Source: Anaeramoeba flamelloides | Taxonomy: Eukaryota > Metamonada > Anaeramoebidae | NCBI GenBank assembly: GCA_027625915.1 | Contig: JANTQA010000070.1 | Location: 10,855,001 to 10,919,000 of the forward strand | Direction of reading: 5' to 3' | DNA: 64,000 nt | Shown: positions 24,080 through 37,215 of the stretch, one piece after another | How positions within the stretch are numbered: position 1 is the stretch's first letter | Layout of the letters: each line of letters starts with the position of its first letter | Notes under the pieces: generated by a model | What the model was told of the DNA's origin: nothing | Seen by the model: only the letters and a program-made list of their open reading frames with translations | Database searches by the model: none | Position numbers and translations under genes: made by a program

Positions 24080-27000
24080 TTATAATTGATCTTCTCCAAC
24101 TTCATCTGATAAATCTTCATCATCAATAAAATAATTTCCTAAAATATTACGCGCGAGTTGGTAAATTTTTGTATTTTCATGAGATTGCAACCGTTCCAGG
24201 CTGTCCACTCCCTCATATGTTTCTAATTCTTCCAAATATGGATTTTCATCTTGGAAAACATCTTTTCCATAACGTAAAATCCTTTCAATTGACTCAAGAC
24301 CTATTTGAAGAATTTTGGCATGGTTTGAATGAAGAAGGCGACAAAATGCCTCTAGACAGCCTTGATCAATGAAATATTTTAACTGTATTTTTGAACCTCC
24401 GTAAATGCCATTTGAAATTACCCAACAAGCTTCATGTCTGATACTATTGTTCTGGCTTTTCATCAGTTTGATAATTTTAGGGATAATCCCTGAATCTATA
24501 ACTTGCTGAATTTGATTTCCAGTGCCTGCTGTAATATTAGAGATTAACCAAACGCTTTCTTTTAGAAGAGATATTTTCTTATTTTCTAACATGCCACCCA
24601 TTTTTTCTAAAAGTTTCGTTTCTAAAAGTTTTTGTGTTTGTTGTTCGTTACCTGTTGCAATATTTCCTAACACTCTTAAAGCAGGTGTTTGAATTTGTGG
24701 TTTATCAAATCTATTTATAAAATAATTTTAACAATAATAACGAGAATAAAAATATTGGTAAGAATAAACAATAATACCAAGAAGAAGAAGAAGAATCACA
24801 ATAATAAACAGGATCAAAGTTCCAATTCAAATTAATTTTTGGGAATTAGATTAAAGAAAATAACTTTATAATTATTACTGATTTATTTCTTAGGGTTTAA
24901 AGATAAAAAACCACGATAGAATTAAATATATTTTCTGTTTTTTTTTTTTTAATCAGAATTTAAGAATATTGTCAAAATATCTGAGAAAAGGTAAATTTTT
25001 AAATTTTTTATCAAAAAATTGTTTGAATTTTTAAAAAAATAAAAATATATATAAAAAAAAAAAACTTACGATAACATCTCAACAAATGTTGGGAGTATTC
25101 CCACATCAAGAATTGCATTGATTTGTTTTTCACTATCATTGGAAAGGTAGCAAAAGCACCAAGTAGCATCGATTGTTGTTTTCGTGACTTCTACTGTAAT
25201 ATAAGGTGCTAAAAAGTTAATAATTTTTTTAACCTAGAAATAAAAAAATCCAAAAAGAATAAAATAAAAAAAGAAATTTTAACAGGGGTTTCTTAGGTTG
25301 TTAAATTAAAGAAATAAAACCAATTTTTATTTTTTTCCATTTTTCCCCTGGCAAAATCTTCTTTATATTGGGAAGAAGGGTTACAAAGGAAAAAGATCAA
25401 GTGCTTACTTTCCAATATTGTAAACACTGAAACATGAAAGTATGTATAACTTGAAAATAAAAATCAAAAAAGCAAAAGTCTAAAAATGACCAAAAGGTTT
25501 AAAGCAAATCAGATCACAAAAGAAAAAAGAAATGACAACAATTAAATAACGAGACCCAACAAATGAACATTCATGATCAATTATCAAATTTAATTAAATT
25601 AACCAAAAGCATCGTGGATGTGATTTTGGAGGTCTCTGAATTAAAGATAGCATTGGTTTTTTTTTTTTAATTTTTAACCAATTGATTCTTATAAAGCCCT
25701 ATTTAAATTTCTTTTTTGTCAATTTTTTTTTTCTTGTTACTTTTTTCTTTTCAATTTTTTACTTTTTTAGCTTTTTAAACATAAAAAAATTCGGGGTTTG
25801 TCTTTCCTTTGAACATGAACAATTGTGAAATCTAGGATTTTACGTTTAAATTGCCTTTGAAGAAATTTAAGTAAAAGGAAATTTAGAGTGTAATTTTACA
25901 CTTCTTCAATCAATAAATAATAATAATAATAGCGTTTTTTTGTTTTTTGTAATGAAATATTGATTTGTTTTTTTCAAAAGAAATATATTATCACAAATAA
26001 AATGAAGAAGTGTTCAATAGTATATGTTGAAAATGTAAATTCTTGAAAATGTTATTTTTTGGATTAGTGTAGATATGAACTCGAATTCAAAATTTTTGAA
26101 AAAAAAAAAAAAAAATCTTATTCAATAAATTCTATGAGGAAATACCGCATTTGTACTATTCACTCATTGAAATGTTAACAATTGTTTATCAATTAAAAAT
26201 ATCCCACAAAACAAAAAATAAATAATTATCATGAATATTAGAAAATATTGTGTTTCAAAATTTTTGGAATAAGCACACCCAAAAAGAAAGGATTATAGTT
26301 TATGTGTTGTTACCAAAACAGATAAGGTATTTCCAAAAAAAGTGGTTCATTTTTATATATATATTAGAAAAAAATTCTATTTGTTAGTGGATCTATCCGT
26401 AAGCTGACAATATAAAATTAAGTGAAATATTGATACTAATTTAATCAATACCTATTGTTTTTTTTAATTCAAAAATGTGTTCATTAAAATATTTCCAAAA
26501 AATGAAAAAAAAAATTACACATTTTTTTTTAGAAAACAATTCATAGAAAATTACAATAAAAAACAGACAATATACTAAGGGTGCAAACAATTTTTTAAAG
26601 CAATAAAATATAGTTATAAGTTTTACCTTCAATTTGGAAATTTTGTCAAGATTTTAAGCTCTCTGGGGTAGAAAATTTTCATGACAAAAAGACGAAAAAC
26701 ATAATCACCAATTTTCACTTTTAACATATATTATATAAAATCCAGATCTGAAATTTAAATCTCTTTTATTCATGAAATGCCATACTAGCAAACAAATTGA
26801 ATTATTATTAAGAATCAATAAATAATTATGAATAATTTTGGTATATTTAAATAAACTAAAATTCAAAATAAATGGCCCACCTTATATTTCAATTTTGAAT
26901 TGCTTTTGTATCGTTTTGAAGTTTTTCCTCTCACAATGAAAAGTTTGCAAATAAATCATTTTTTCTTTTTTATTTTTTCAAAAGTGTTTTGTTAAAATGG

Positions 27001-30000
27001 AAAATGAAAATGAAAAATTTGAAAGAAGTAACAGATGAATTAATGGAAAAATTGGTTTCAAATATGACAAAGAGATTAGATTTAGTTATTCAAAGGGAAG
27101 GAGAATCGGTAAATGGGTTTTATTAATTTTTAAAAAAATTTTTTTTCATGTAATGCTTCATTCAAAATAAATGGCCCAATTTTTTTTAAAATTTTTTTTT
27201 AACTTTTTTTATTTTATTTTTTGACAAAAAACAAATACCCCTGGAGTAGTGAACCAAATACTAAAATAAAAATTTTGATTATATAATAGATAACTACAAG
27301 TATTAAAGATATTTTTCTTTAAATTTTGATTTTTGATGGGCCAATATTTTTGAATGATAGTTTAGTTTTAAGATGATCGAGTTTTATAAATATATTTTAA
27401 AAACAAATTTGCCACACTTTTTCGCAAATGGCTTATTGATTGAACTGAGGTTAGATAGCAAAACTAATTTAGAATGAGTTCTTCGATTTAAAAGAACTTG
27501 ATTGTAACACCAAATACCAATCATTTGAAAAAAAAATACCGATCTAATGAAACATATTACAGAATAGGAAAAGAGGTAAATGAAAAAATGCAAAAAAAAT
27601 TAAAAAAATCAAAATTATTTGCAATTTTCAAGAAATTGGATTGTGGTGGTTGTTTTTACTGTTTTAATTAGTGTCAAGAAATTTTGAATTTTATTGTTAC
27701 TGTTAAGGGTTAAATGAAAGAATCATTTAATCTGGTAATAAGATAGAGTTTTGAAGTGAATAAAAGTGTGACTTCCTAATTCAAAGTGTGTCTAAAATAT
27801 GTACAGTTTTTATGAGTATTTGAAACTTAATTTGGTTTTCTAAAAAAATAAAAAATAAATAAAAAACTGGGGAAAATAAACAGTCTTTTTAAAAAAACTG
27901 AAGAAATAAAAAAAAAAATGAGAAAAAAAAATCAAAAATTTTATTTCTTGATCAAAGATCTTGGTTTGTTTGTACTCTAATAATTTAGAATAATATTGGA
28001 ATTTTTAATTTTTTTTTTATGTTATTTTTGATAAAATTTTAAGTTACTTGTAAAAGCCTCGAATTTTCCAAAATGGATTGGAAAGTGGAATTTTTGGAAC
28101 AAATGGGTGTTTCCTCTTGATTTTTAATAACCAGATATCAATTTTTTTTTTCAAAATCGGGATTCTAAAAATGTTTTTTATTAATGTAACTCAACTGTTT
28201 TGGATGGAGAGAGGAGAAAATTAATAAATTAACTTTGAAAATGTATTTTAATCTTGAAAATTTCAATTTTTTTTTAGTTGAGTTAGCAAATTTCAAAAAT
28301 TTTCTTTCAAAATTTGAAATTTGTCGTGCTAATAAAGATTAAAAATAATAAAAAGTAAATTGAATTTTTTTTTTATTTTCAAATTTTATTTTTTTTTGTT
28401 AACTGTGGTAACTTAATTCCAATCATACAATAAATCGTGATATCTGATTTGGAATTCAAAAATTATTTCATATATATTTCAATATGTGGAATATTAAAAT
28501 ATTACCCATCAAGAAAAATATATTGGCTAATTTTTTCAAATTCATTCAAATAGCAACAGTTAAAAATAATTGATATGAGAAATTTGAAGTTGTTTGATTC
28601 AAATGAATTTGTGTGTGTGTGTGATTAGAAGTTATTTGGATTTGAGCACCTTTTTCCTAATGAAATGCCAATTTATCTTGGTCAAAAAGTATTATGTAGT
28701 AACATCATAGATTTCTTTTATGTTCATTTTCCTCAATAATCCATCTGTATCCTCTTTTGCTATTATATTGTCTGTTTCTGGGTTAGTTTTAGTCTCTCTC
28801 TTTTTTTTTTTTTTTGTTTTCGAGTTAGTATCCGAGTTTTAATCAGAATTACTTTTCAAATTGTTGGTTTTTCCTATCTTTACTATTTCAGGCTTTTTCT
28901 CTGATAGGGTTTTTATTTTTTTGAAAATTTTGAATGTTAGTTTAATAAAGGTGATAATGGATCTCATTGGTGAATTCCTATTTCTGTATTGGAAGAATAA
29001 GTGAGTAAGATTTTTTTTTACTTTTCATTTCAACAATTTTTTTATTATATGTGTGAAATCATATAAAGCACAGAAGTAAATAGCATGAAAGTTTTTGATT
29101 TTTTTGAAAATTATTAATTTATTACATTTGATTTTTATTTAATTTTGGGGTGTGACTCTTTTTTGTGTTTTTTTTGCGATTGCTCAAAGATAATTTTTCA
29201 ATAATTATTATCATTTTTGGGTTTTTTGAGAAAAATTTTAAAAACATTTCTTGATCTTTAAAACTCTTTGGAATTCTTGCAAAACAGTGGTAAACTAAAA
29301 AAAGCTATTATTTTTTTTTTTTTTTAGATATGTTTGCGGTTATAGTCAAATTATTTTCAAGGACATTGGTTCACTTGAACTAAACTATTTGAAATGTTTT
29401 GACTTCCCTGTAATACCATAAACTTTGAAACCATTTTTTTCTGTTTATTGCATTATATTTCAGTTCTCACCAAAAATAAAATATGAATAGTCCTTAACCA
29501 AACTATTTAAAACAGGAAAATTTAATATTTTGAATGAACCCTTATCAAATGTTTGATCCATACTTTTTTTAAAACAACTGAACGCCAAGAACTTGTCTAG
29601 CTTTTTTGTTTTGCTCCGAAACGAAAGAAAAAGGAAAGAAAGCACCCAAAAAAAAAAAAAAAAAAAAAAAAAATCAAGAAATAGAGAAATAAAAAATTAC
29701 TTTATAAAATTCGGGACTTGGTTTGCCTCTGCATAAATTTGAAAATAGCCAAGCAGCAATTTCGATACATTTTTGATGCTCTGATGACTGGGTGTTTTTA
29801 AAGTGGTCGATAACAGAATCAATAACTGGTTGTTCCAGAAGCAAATCACGAAATTCAACATTATCTCCAGCTATATTACCTAATACCCAGCACGATTGTG
29901 TAAAAATTTCGAGATCATTCGACTGTAATAATTGGACTAAAATTGGAACAACACCTAAATTAACAACATAGCGGCATTGAGAAGAACTGCCCGAGCAAAT

Positions 30001-31026
30001 GTTTGTGAGAATCCATATTGATTCTAACTAAGAAATTTGGGAATAATTGTTTTTTTGTTTTTATGTTTTTATGTTGGGTTGGTTGATCAGAAACACAAGA
30101 AGAAAACAACCGTCAAACAAATTGAAAAGGAAAACAAAAAAAAAAAAAAAAAAAAAAATACAGATATTTTCAAAAAGATAATTGGAAACAATTTTACTAG
30201 AATATAAAAATAAAAAAAAATAAAAAAATAAAAAAAAAAAGTGTAATTTACCAGTGTGTCGCCACTTGTCCCTGTTAAAAAAGAAACAATTTGTGGAACA
30301 GCACCTGTGTCAATAAATTCTTGAATTGGTAATTCTTTTTCTTTAGACAACATGATTCTTATTAATTTTGTTGTTTTTCGAATTGTTTCTGGATCGTTTG
30401 AAAATAAAGTTTTTACGAGTTCGTGTATTTTTGTTTTCTAGTTTGATAAATTAAATAAATAAAGAGATCAAAAAAAAAAAAAAAAAAAAAAAAAAACAAG
30501 CAATTTTGAAGGAGTTTTAGTGTTATTATTATACTCAAGTATAATTTCACAATTTGGCAATCACACTGAAACCAAGTAGATGATGGAAGTGAAAAAGGAT
30601 TTTTTCAATTTTTTTTTCTCGTTGTAAGAATCAAGGAATTAGTTACTTTTGAAGTCACCAATACCAACCATCAAGAGATTTTTTTTTTTTTGATTCCTTG
30701 AAAAAAAAATTTGTTGGCGGGTAAGGGCAATTTCAGCTCAAAGAGTGTTCTTCAAAAAAGTTTTTTGCAAATAAATTTCTGAAAACTCATCGGTTTAGGT
30801 TTGGAAACAGCTTTAACGACAACGAGTTTTTTTGAACTTTTAGTCCCACTTTCAAAAAATAGCAACAATTTCAAAAAAAAAAATAGTGAAAGATTTTATT
30901 TAACGTCTAGTTTAACTAGGAAATTTGAAAAACACTTACGGGTGGAAGAATATCAATTTCATCAGCCTCACAACTAAGGTCGACTCTTTTTATCAGCTGT
31001 TCAATAGATCGTACTCTTAAATTCAT
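24080..31026 (-). CDS. Importin-alpha (karyopherin alpha), 5 recognised exons, N-terminus probably incomplete
   Basis: Exons read on the minus strand are 31026-30940, 30437-30252, 30027-29701, 25233-25070 and 24710-24080, giving 464 residues in one frame with GT-AG introns. Importin-alpha binds nuclear localisation signals through an armadillo array and importin-beta through an N-terminal basic IBB segment. The array shows the expected Trp/Asn ladder: ESIWILTN, SCWVLGNIAGD, AAWLFSNLCRGK, DATWCFCYLSND, LRVLGNIATGN, ESVWLISN and EACWVISN. The C-terminus has the family's LERLQSHEN helix and an acidic tail. The first exon encodes NLRVRSIEQLIKR, which aligns with the C-terminal half of an IBB; the usual arginine-rich first half was not found. 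Family members are commonly 500-550 residues, so an upstream exon is likely missing, or the IBB is degenerate. The 4.5 kb fourth intron holds an R3 repeat and a mariner relic. Confidence 0.92.
25300..25700 (-). repeat. R3b: inverted copy of R3 in importin-alpha intron 4
   Basis: It matches R3a over its whole length in the opposite orientation, starting in the pol-T tract near 25690 and ending near the CCCCTGG at 25345. Confidence 0.6.
26853..27371 (+). mobile_element. Tc1/mariner-like relic with transposase C-terminus
   Basis: The left end (26853-26880) carries TTCAAAATAAATGGCCCA. The same motif recurs directly at 27156-27180, and an inverted version ends the element at 27336-27371. An open stretch (26998-27126) ends with VTDELMEKLVSNMTKRLDLV, then GFY and a stop, which resembles the C-terminal tail of Tc1/mariner transposases. 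The direct central copy suggests a second element nested against a truncated first one. Confidence 0.6.
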
Positions 31027-31259
31027 GGAAAAAGATGTGTGTTTGAAACAAATAATTATGAAATTAAAAAAAATGAAGATAAAGAATTTGGAAATTTTGC
31101 TTTGTTGGGCAGAAAGTAACACTATTTGAATTTTCTTCAAAACACAATTAACCAAAAAACGGGAAGTTAAATACCACAATTATTTTTATTAATATATTTT
31201 ATGATTTTGGAGTAAATACAGAATAAAACAAAAGCCTTAAAAAAAATAATCTATTCAAA

Positions 31260-32220
31260 TTATTGACTGAATTTTGTGTCCAGACAATTCGAAGAAATTT
31301 TCTCAGAATACCATTCCAGAAGAACTTTCAAGAAACTGGAATAACAGAGATCTGTGATGCTGAAAATTTTCGGTTTTTTTTTTTTCTAAAATTTTCCAGT
31401 TTTAACATCTTTTTTGGGTGTAAAATTTTAGGTCTGGTTCATTTTCTCATCACAACAATTTAACACAATTATAGAATTACAATCCATTCTTTTTGACTAT
31501 TTAAATTCGATTCTTTATTTTGATTGTTTTTTTCTACCGTTGTTTCAAGAACCCATATTGAGGTTGTAATTTCTGTTTTTCAAAATTTTTTCTGTTTTTT
31601 TTTTAATAAAGAACGTTTTCTCTTTTTTTTAACTGTGATTTTATTTTTATCTGATGTTGAATCAAGAAAAGTACAGTTTAATAAAACTGTACTTTCCAAA
31701 CCGAGCACTATTTACAATAGCACATTTTAACAAATCATTGTTCAACAATCTTCCAAGCTTAAACTCAACTATTTTTGGACGAACTCAATCAAATTTATTC
31801 GTATTTGAATTATATGTGGGAAAAATTTTCTATCTCTATGAAAAAGGAAATTGGAAATGAAGTGAAACCACACCTTCAAAAATGATTCTTTGTGAAACTC
31901 AAGCCTCTAAAAAAAGGAAATAATGGAAAAAGAAAACCAGTGAAAATTTTTTCTTGTTTAATTCAAATACCAGTCAAAGGAAGTGAAAATTTTTTCCCAC
32001 TTATTCTTCAAAGACCAGCAAACAAACTTGTCACCAAAATCCACAACAACCAAATCTTTCAGCTTGATCATCTAAAAAAAAAAACAAAAAGAGACAAAAA
32101 AATGAATCGACCTCGATTAAAAATTTGCCGTTTATTTTTCCTCTATTTTGAATTAATTTGGTATATTTATAAAGAGAAGAATGGTTATGTGAGTTTCTTC
32201 GATTTAAAGTTCTGATCATT
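31260..32220 (+). other. Coding-like stretch upstream of importin-alpha, unidentified
   Basis: The composition is less AT-rich, and three overlapping plus-strand frames (31263-31463, 31654-31860, 31892-32215) have protein-like content. No domain is recognised, and no single frame continues. It may be a decayed gene. The phrase ATACCAGTCAAAGG recurs at 45295-45308. Confidence 0.3.
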
Positions 32221-32889
32221 AAAGTATGGAAAGTTTTTTTTTACCTCAAAATGTTCTTCTGCACTTTACAATTTTTAGTGTTTCTTCATTTGGTAATATA
32301 TCCTCTTATCTTGGAACTATTTCATAACTAAAGCAATATTTAAAGAGGTGTGCTGTTATAGCTGTTGTTGGGTTTGAGTTTTGGAAATCATTTGTATTGT
32401 CTCTCTTTGAAAATTTCGTTTCTTTTGGCTTTTTTTATTTGTAAAAAATTACTTTGATTTTTTAAAAGTTTTTCATTTGACAAATAAATTTAAAAAATTG
32501 AATTTTTAGTCAAATAAAAATACTCAAAATGAATTCTACATGAGATGAAATTTACTTAGTATATAAAAAAGAATTATTTCAGATATCTAATAATATGAAT
32601 TATTCAATATTTTTTTAGATTGTAGAATAGGATTATTTTTACAATAAAACCCATTTATTTAATATTTTGAAGAGCTGATAGATCTTGCATTTTTCTTCTT
32701 ATAATTCGAGTATTATTTGAATAACGAAATTAATTATAGAATTATATCTAAATTGGTTCATTATTAAAGAATTGACAAAAAAAATTGAGGTCGATTCAAT
32801 GTTTCTGAAAATCTGTTTTGTCTCAATCTCGACAGATGTAAAAATGGTTTTATTTTTATAAAGGTTTTTTGAACCATGAAAGAATTTAA

Positions 32890-34593
32890 GGGAGTAAGTA
32901 CATTTTACAAATATTGAGTGCCACCATTTATGTAAAAATGAATTCTTGAAATCCTTTCTTTCACCAAATATCTTGATATTTTAATAAATACGGAAGTGGA
33001 ATATAGCCATAGTATAATATATGTTTCTATTGACTAAAAAATGACAATCCATAAAAATGAAAAGATTGAACTTAAAACAATTAATACAAACCATTTATTT
33101 CAAAATCTTATCTCTGTAACATTTGATACAATTATTTCTTTTTAATTTGTTTTTATTTTTAATTCTTCATGAAAATACTTTTGTTTGGAAAATTTTTGAG
33201 AAACAAATGATTGTTCATTTCTAAGGAATTTATAAAATGAATTTAAAAATCCTATTTTCATTTAATTCAAGAATTCTTGATTGTTTTCAGAAAATGGGAT
33301 ATTTTAAAAAAACCCTTCCATAAACAAAGATTTATTGGATTTATTGGTTTGATTTTACAGTGATCAAAATATATACATTTAATAATACTATAATCCCTCT
33401 TTCAAAATATTATCCGTTCTTTTTTTACTTCTTGTACCAATGCAACATCCAGTCTACTAACAAATAGCATACCTAAGTTTAAATCAATTTTGAAAGTAAA
33501 TTTCGGGTTATTTCCAGTAAAATTTAAATTATTCATGTAAATAGTTGAAATTTTCCATTATATTCTCAATTTTTTTCGAAATTTTATTGTTTGTTTTGAT
33601 TTATGATGAAAATTATCTTATAAATTTACTCTTACTTTTGAGATAAATTTTACAATTTGATCTTACATTTTTAGAATTTTTTTTAATAATAGAACTTTAA
33701 GGAACCAATACCAAATTTATTTCGGGTTAATTGTTGGTTCTTTTTATTGGTTGATGTATAGGACTTCTATAACAAAAAAACACGTTTTATATTTTGAAAT
33801 ATACATTAAATTTTTTTGCACGCTTTATTTTGTCTACAGTATAATTATTTATTTTTTATCAAAATTGAGAACTAAATAGAATTATGAATCTGATTGAAAT
33901 TTTTACTAAAATTTTTCAAATATTTTGTGTTGAATCTTTTGTAATTGTTTTTTGATTCTAGAGAATTCAACCAATTTATTTTAATTTTTGAAATAGTATT
34001 CTTTATTGGTATTTGTTTTTTTAAATTAACTTATTTGAAAATTGAATTTTGAAAACAATTTTGCAAAAAAATATTTGGTAAAATAATAATAAATTATAAT
34101 TGGGTAAGAAATTCAAGGTTATAAATTGTTTGGGTTCATTTCTAAATTAAGAATTCAAAGAAAACCAATCTTCAAAAATAGGCTTTTATCAATTTTTTTT
34201 TTTTTTCATTTTTGATTTTAAGAAATTTATCTGGAAAGATGAACATTCGGTTTTTGGTCTTCTAAAAGTAAATATTTATTTAAAAATACACACCTTTTCG
34301 AGTCTATTTTTAGTTTTACTGTTTGATTAATTTAACTCATTTGTATAAACACATTTCTAGACCCAAAACCAAATTTAATAAAACTAAAAGTTTAATCAAA
34401 AAAAATTTTCAAAAAATTGAAAAATTAAAGATTAAACTCTGGACTGCTTTGTGTTCATTTTCTTTTCACATATACTGTGGTTAATGATGTTTTATTTTCA
34501 AAGGTTTCAATATCTGGGGAATCTCAAAAAAATATTTACCATCGATATTCACACAATTAAAATTTTTAAAAATGGTAAAATGTACTTACTTTC
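32890..34593 (-). mobile_element. R1b: R1 copy carrying an internal TA-flanked insertion
   Basis: The ends read TTTAAGGGAGTAAGTACATT and TGTACTTACTTTCTTAA, both matching the R1 termini with TTAA outside. It is longer than R1d because a 482-base element (33358-33839) sits inside it. A separate inverted-repeat element begins 16 bases beyond its right end. Confidence 0.78.
33358..33839. mobile_element. 482-base TA-flanked element inserted in R1b (Tc1/mariner-like)
   Basis: The ends read CAGTGATCAAAATA and, inverted, CTGTAGACAAAATA, with TA on both sides (33356-33357 and 33840-33841). R1c has a continuous sequence at the equivalent point. Ends beginning CAGT or CTGT and a TA target fit Tc1/mariner. 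No transposase is recognised. Confidence 0.6.
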
Positions 34594-34609
34594 TTAAAAT
34601 TACACTATA

Positions 34610-35102
34610 GAGCAGTGAAAAAAATACCGGACATGAAAAAAATCCCCGACAAGATTTTGAATTGTGAATATTAGTAAAATTATTCTGTAAGTTCATTTAT
34701 TTACAATCAAATTCCTTTTTTTCTGATCGAACTTTTTCAATTATAACCCCCCCCCCACTTATTAGAATGATGATAAATGAAATCACACTTGTTCAAGACA
34801 CCATTCAATCAATCAAAAAACAAGAAGAAAAATTATCATTTTCCAAACTCTAGTAAACCTCAATAAAACTGGATTGTTTTTTTAAAAAAAAAGTTGATCT
34901 ACAAGGTGCTATCAAACAATTACTCGAGTATTCTAGAGACACCTTACTTTGATGGACTTTAAGTAGGTTTATTACTACTCTCATAAAAAAATTGGTTATT
35001 TATAATAAGGATTTCATTGAAATTAGACAAAAATTTTACTAATACTCACAATTAAAAATCTTGTCCGGGATTTTTTTCATGTCCGGTATTTTTTCCCTAC
35101 GA
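34610..35102. mobile_element. 493-base element with about 65-base inverted ends, TA-flanked
   Basis: Both ends carry AATACCGGACATGAAAAAAA followed by TCC(C/G)GACAAGATTTT reading inward. TA lies just outside at 34608-34609 and 35103-35104. The interior includes a run of C residues (34747-34756) and no coding sequence. It is a non-autonomous DNA transposon, probably Tc1/mariner-like. Confidence 0.75.
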
Positions 35103-35639
35103 TATTTTTAATTTTTATCTAAAAAAAAACCTTAAAATAATCTCTTGTAATTAGTTAATTTTATTTGATTTAGTTGGTTCTTTTTAGTGAAATAGTGTTT
35201 TTTTTTTAAAATAAAGAGAATAAAATATCCGTTCAACTTTCCAAAAAAAGATTTTGAAATAATGGAAAATTTCAAATTTTTTATCAAAAAAGAAGCTTAT
35301 ACCATTAATAATACTCTCTAGAATTGGGTTATTTGTTATTTCATTTTGAAATTAACAATATATTGGGTGAAATAAGAATCCTAAATGAATCAATATATCA
35401 GAACTGAAAAAAAAAAAAAGAAAAGAAAAAGAAAAAAAAAAGATAATCAATTGTAATTTTACCCCTTTAAACTTTATATGTACAAGAGTATTGGTCAAGC
35501 CATTCAAAAAAAAATTTCTATTTCAAAAAGTTTAATAATTAGAGAAAAATAGATCTCAAAAAAATATCAATTCTCATTGGTTACATAAAGATCTTTGAAC
35601 TTATTATTCGATTAGAAGAAAAACAATAAGAGTGATAAC

Positions 35640-37215
35640 TGGGAAATTTTTTCAAAAAGAAATCTCGAAATTTTATATTTTCAGATTTATTGTTAAGAAA
35701 AAAGTGCTGGAAACTTGGTCTGGTAAAGAGAGAATTTTGAAGTGACTAAATTTATGTCACCCCATTTAAATAGTATCGAGATAGAAATCATCAGTAGAAG
35801 AATTTTAAACTTAATTTAGTTTTCGAAAATATCTAAATTTAATATTTTTGAAATCTAAAAACAGAATAAAGATTATTATACATGAAAATTATGAAAAGAT
35901 TATGGTTTTTATAGATATTTGTGGGGTTCGAAAAACAAATTAAAGTTTTCAGTAGTATTTTTTTCATTTTTAATTGTAAAATTTTTGATATTTTTTATTT
36001 TACTTGGTGGAGAGGTCATTTTTATTTTTTTTTTAATAGTATAAAAACAATTATATTTTTCCATTTTAAAAATAAAATAAAATATTTATTTTAAGAGATT
36101 ACCTTAAATTAAATTGTAAAACTGATTTTTTTTCTGTTTTTGGAATATTTTCTATAATTTTGATTTTTTTAATGTTTGGTAGTTAATATAAACACCTTTT
36201 CAAACAAAAAACACATGAATTTTTAAGAATTATTAATAATTGAATCAAGTAAAGTGTATTCTCATTCTAAAATCTAAGAAACTCTTTAAAAAATAAAAAA
36301 AAAAACAAATTAAGATTTAAAACTCATTAAATCCAAACGTTTAAAATTAAAATTCAATATTTTAAAAATTTTTCTACCTTTTTATTTGAAATGAGAAATC
36401 TCGTTTTGTAAATTGTAAAGAAAAATATTATAAAATGAATAAAAACCTTTGAACACACCGAATTATGATAAAGTTCTTTCCAAGTCAAATTTTTGTTCTT
36501 TAAAGTCTTGGTTCCAATATAAAGCCGCAATTCATCTATGATATCTCTGGATATTTTGTAGGAATTACCTGTTTTTTCTTGATTTCTCTTTTCTTTATTC
36601 CATGCATCACTACAATAATGCCTTCCTTAATTCCTATATGTAACTCATCTGAATCAAACTTAGAAAGTTTCACATTTTTATAATTATAGTATTTTTCAAA
36701 ATTGATTTCTTCTTATCTTGTTTTTTTTTCATTTTCCTACTGTTCAATACCAATATATAAACAAATGAAAAAATGAATAATTGAATAATTACAATCAAAA
36801 TTATCAAGAAGTAATTATCTTATTAACACCCAAATTCAATAATATTGATGGTTTAGGAGGTGTTTATATTGTTTGAAAAAGAGTTTATTTTCCTTATTTT
36901 TTTTTGCAAATTATTTTTAATATTTATTCTTTTTTTCATTCTTTATGCTCAACCAAAAGTTCTCCCATTCTAACTCTTTTCAAAAATAAAACAATACCTC
37001 GAAAATAGTGTTTTTTTAAAAGTCGGGTAATGTTGAAAAAGGGTATATTCGAATCCTAATGAGTTGAATAACTATCCTTTCTTTATTACATAAAATTATG
37101 ACAACTTTGAAAAAATTATTTTTAAAGATATATAACAGGAAGAAAATATGTAGTACTGGCTAACTTTAATTATCAGAATTTTATTTTTTCCTTGTATTGA
37201 AGTATTGATAAAAAA
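35640..37215 (+). repeat. R4b: longer copy of R4
   Basis: It is colinear with 18040-18800 at 35900-36180 and 36990-37215. The middle (36370-36990) is not shared and contains the mariner-like remnant on the minus strand. Confidence 0.55.
36425..36667 (-). pseudogene. Possible Tc1/mariner transposase N-terminal remnant
   Basis: One frame reads KLSKFDSDELHIGIKEGI then GIKKREI, like a first helix-turn-helix. A second frame just downstream reads SYKISRDIIDELRLYIG then LTWKELYHNSV, like the second helix-turn-helix of Tc1-type transposases. A frame change separates them, and no catalytic domain follows. The recognition rests on general pattern only. Confidence 0.4.

Noticed and set aside
24169-24372. 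Plus-strand frame opposite the importin-alpha last exon
   Set aside because: It is a shadow of the armadillo coding strand.
37030-37075. tRNA B-box-like ATTCGAATCC
   Set aside because: No cloverleaf can be formed around it, and the homologous site near 18600 has lost the motif.
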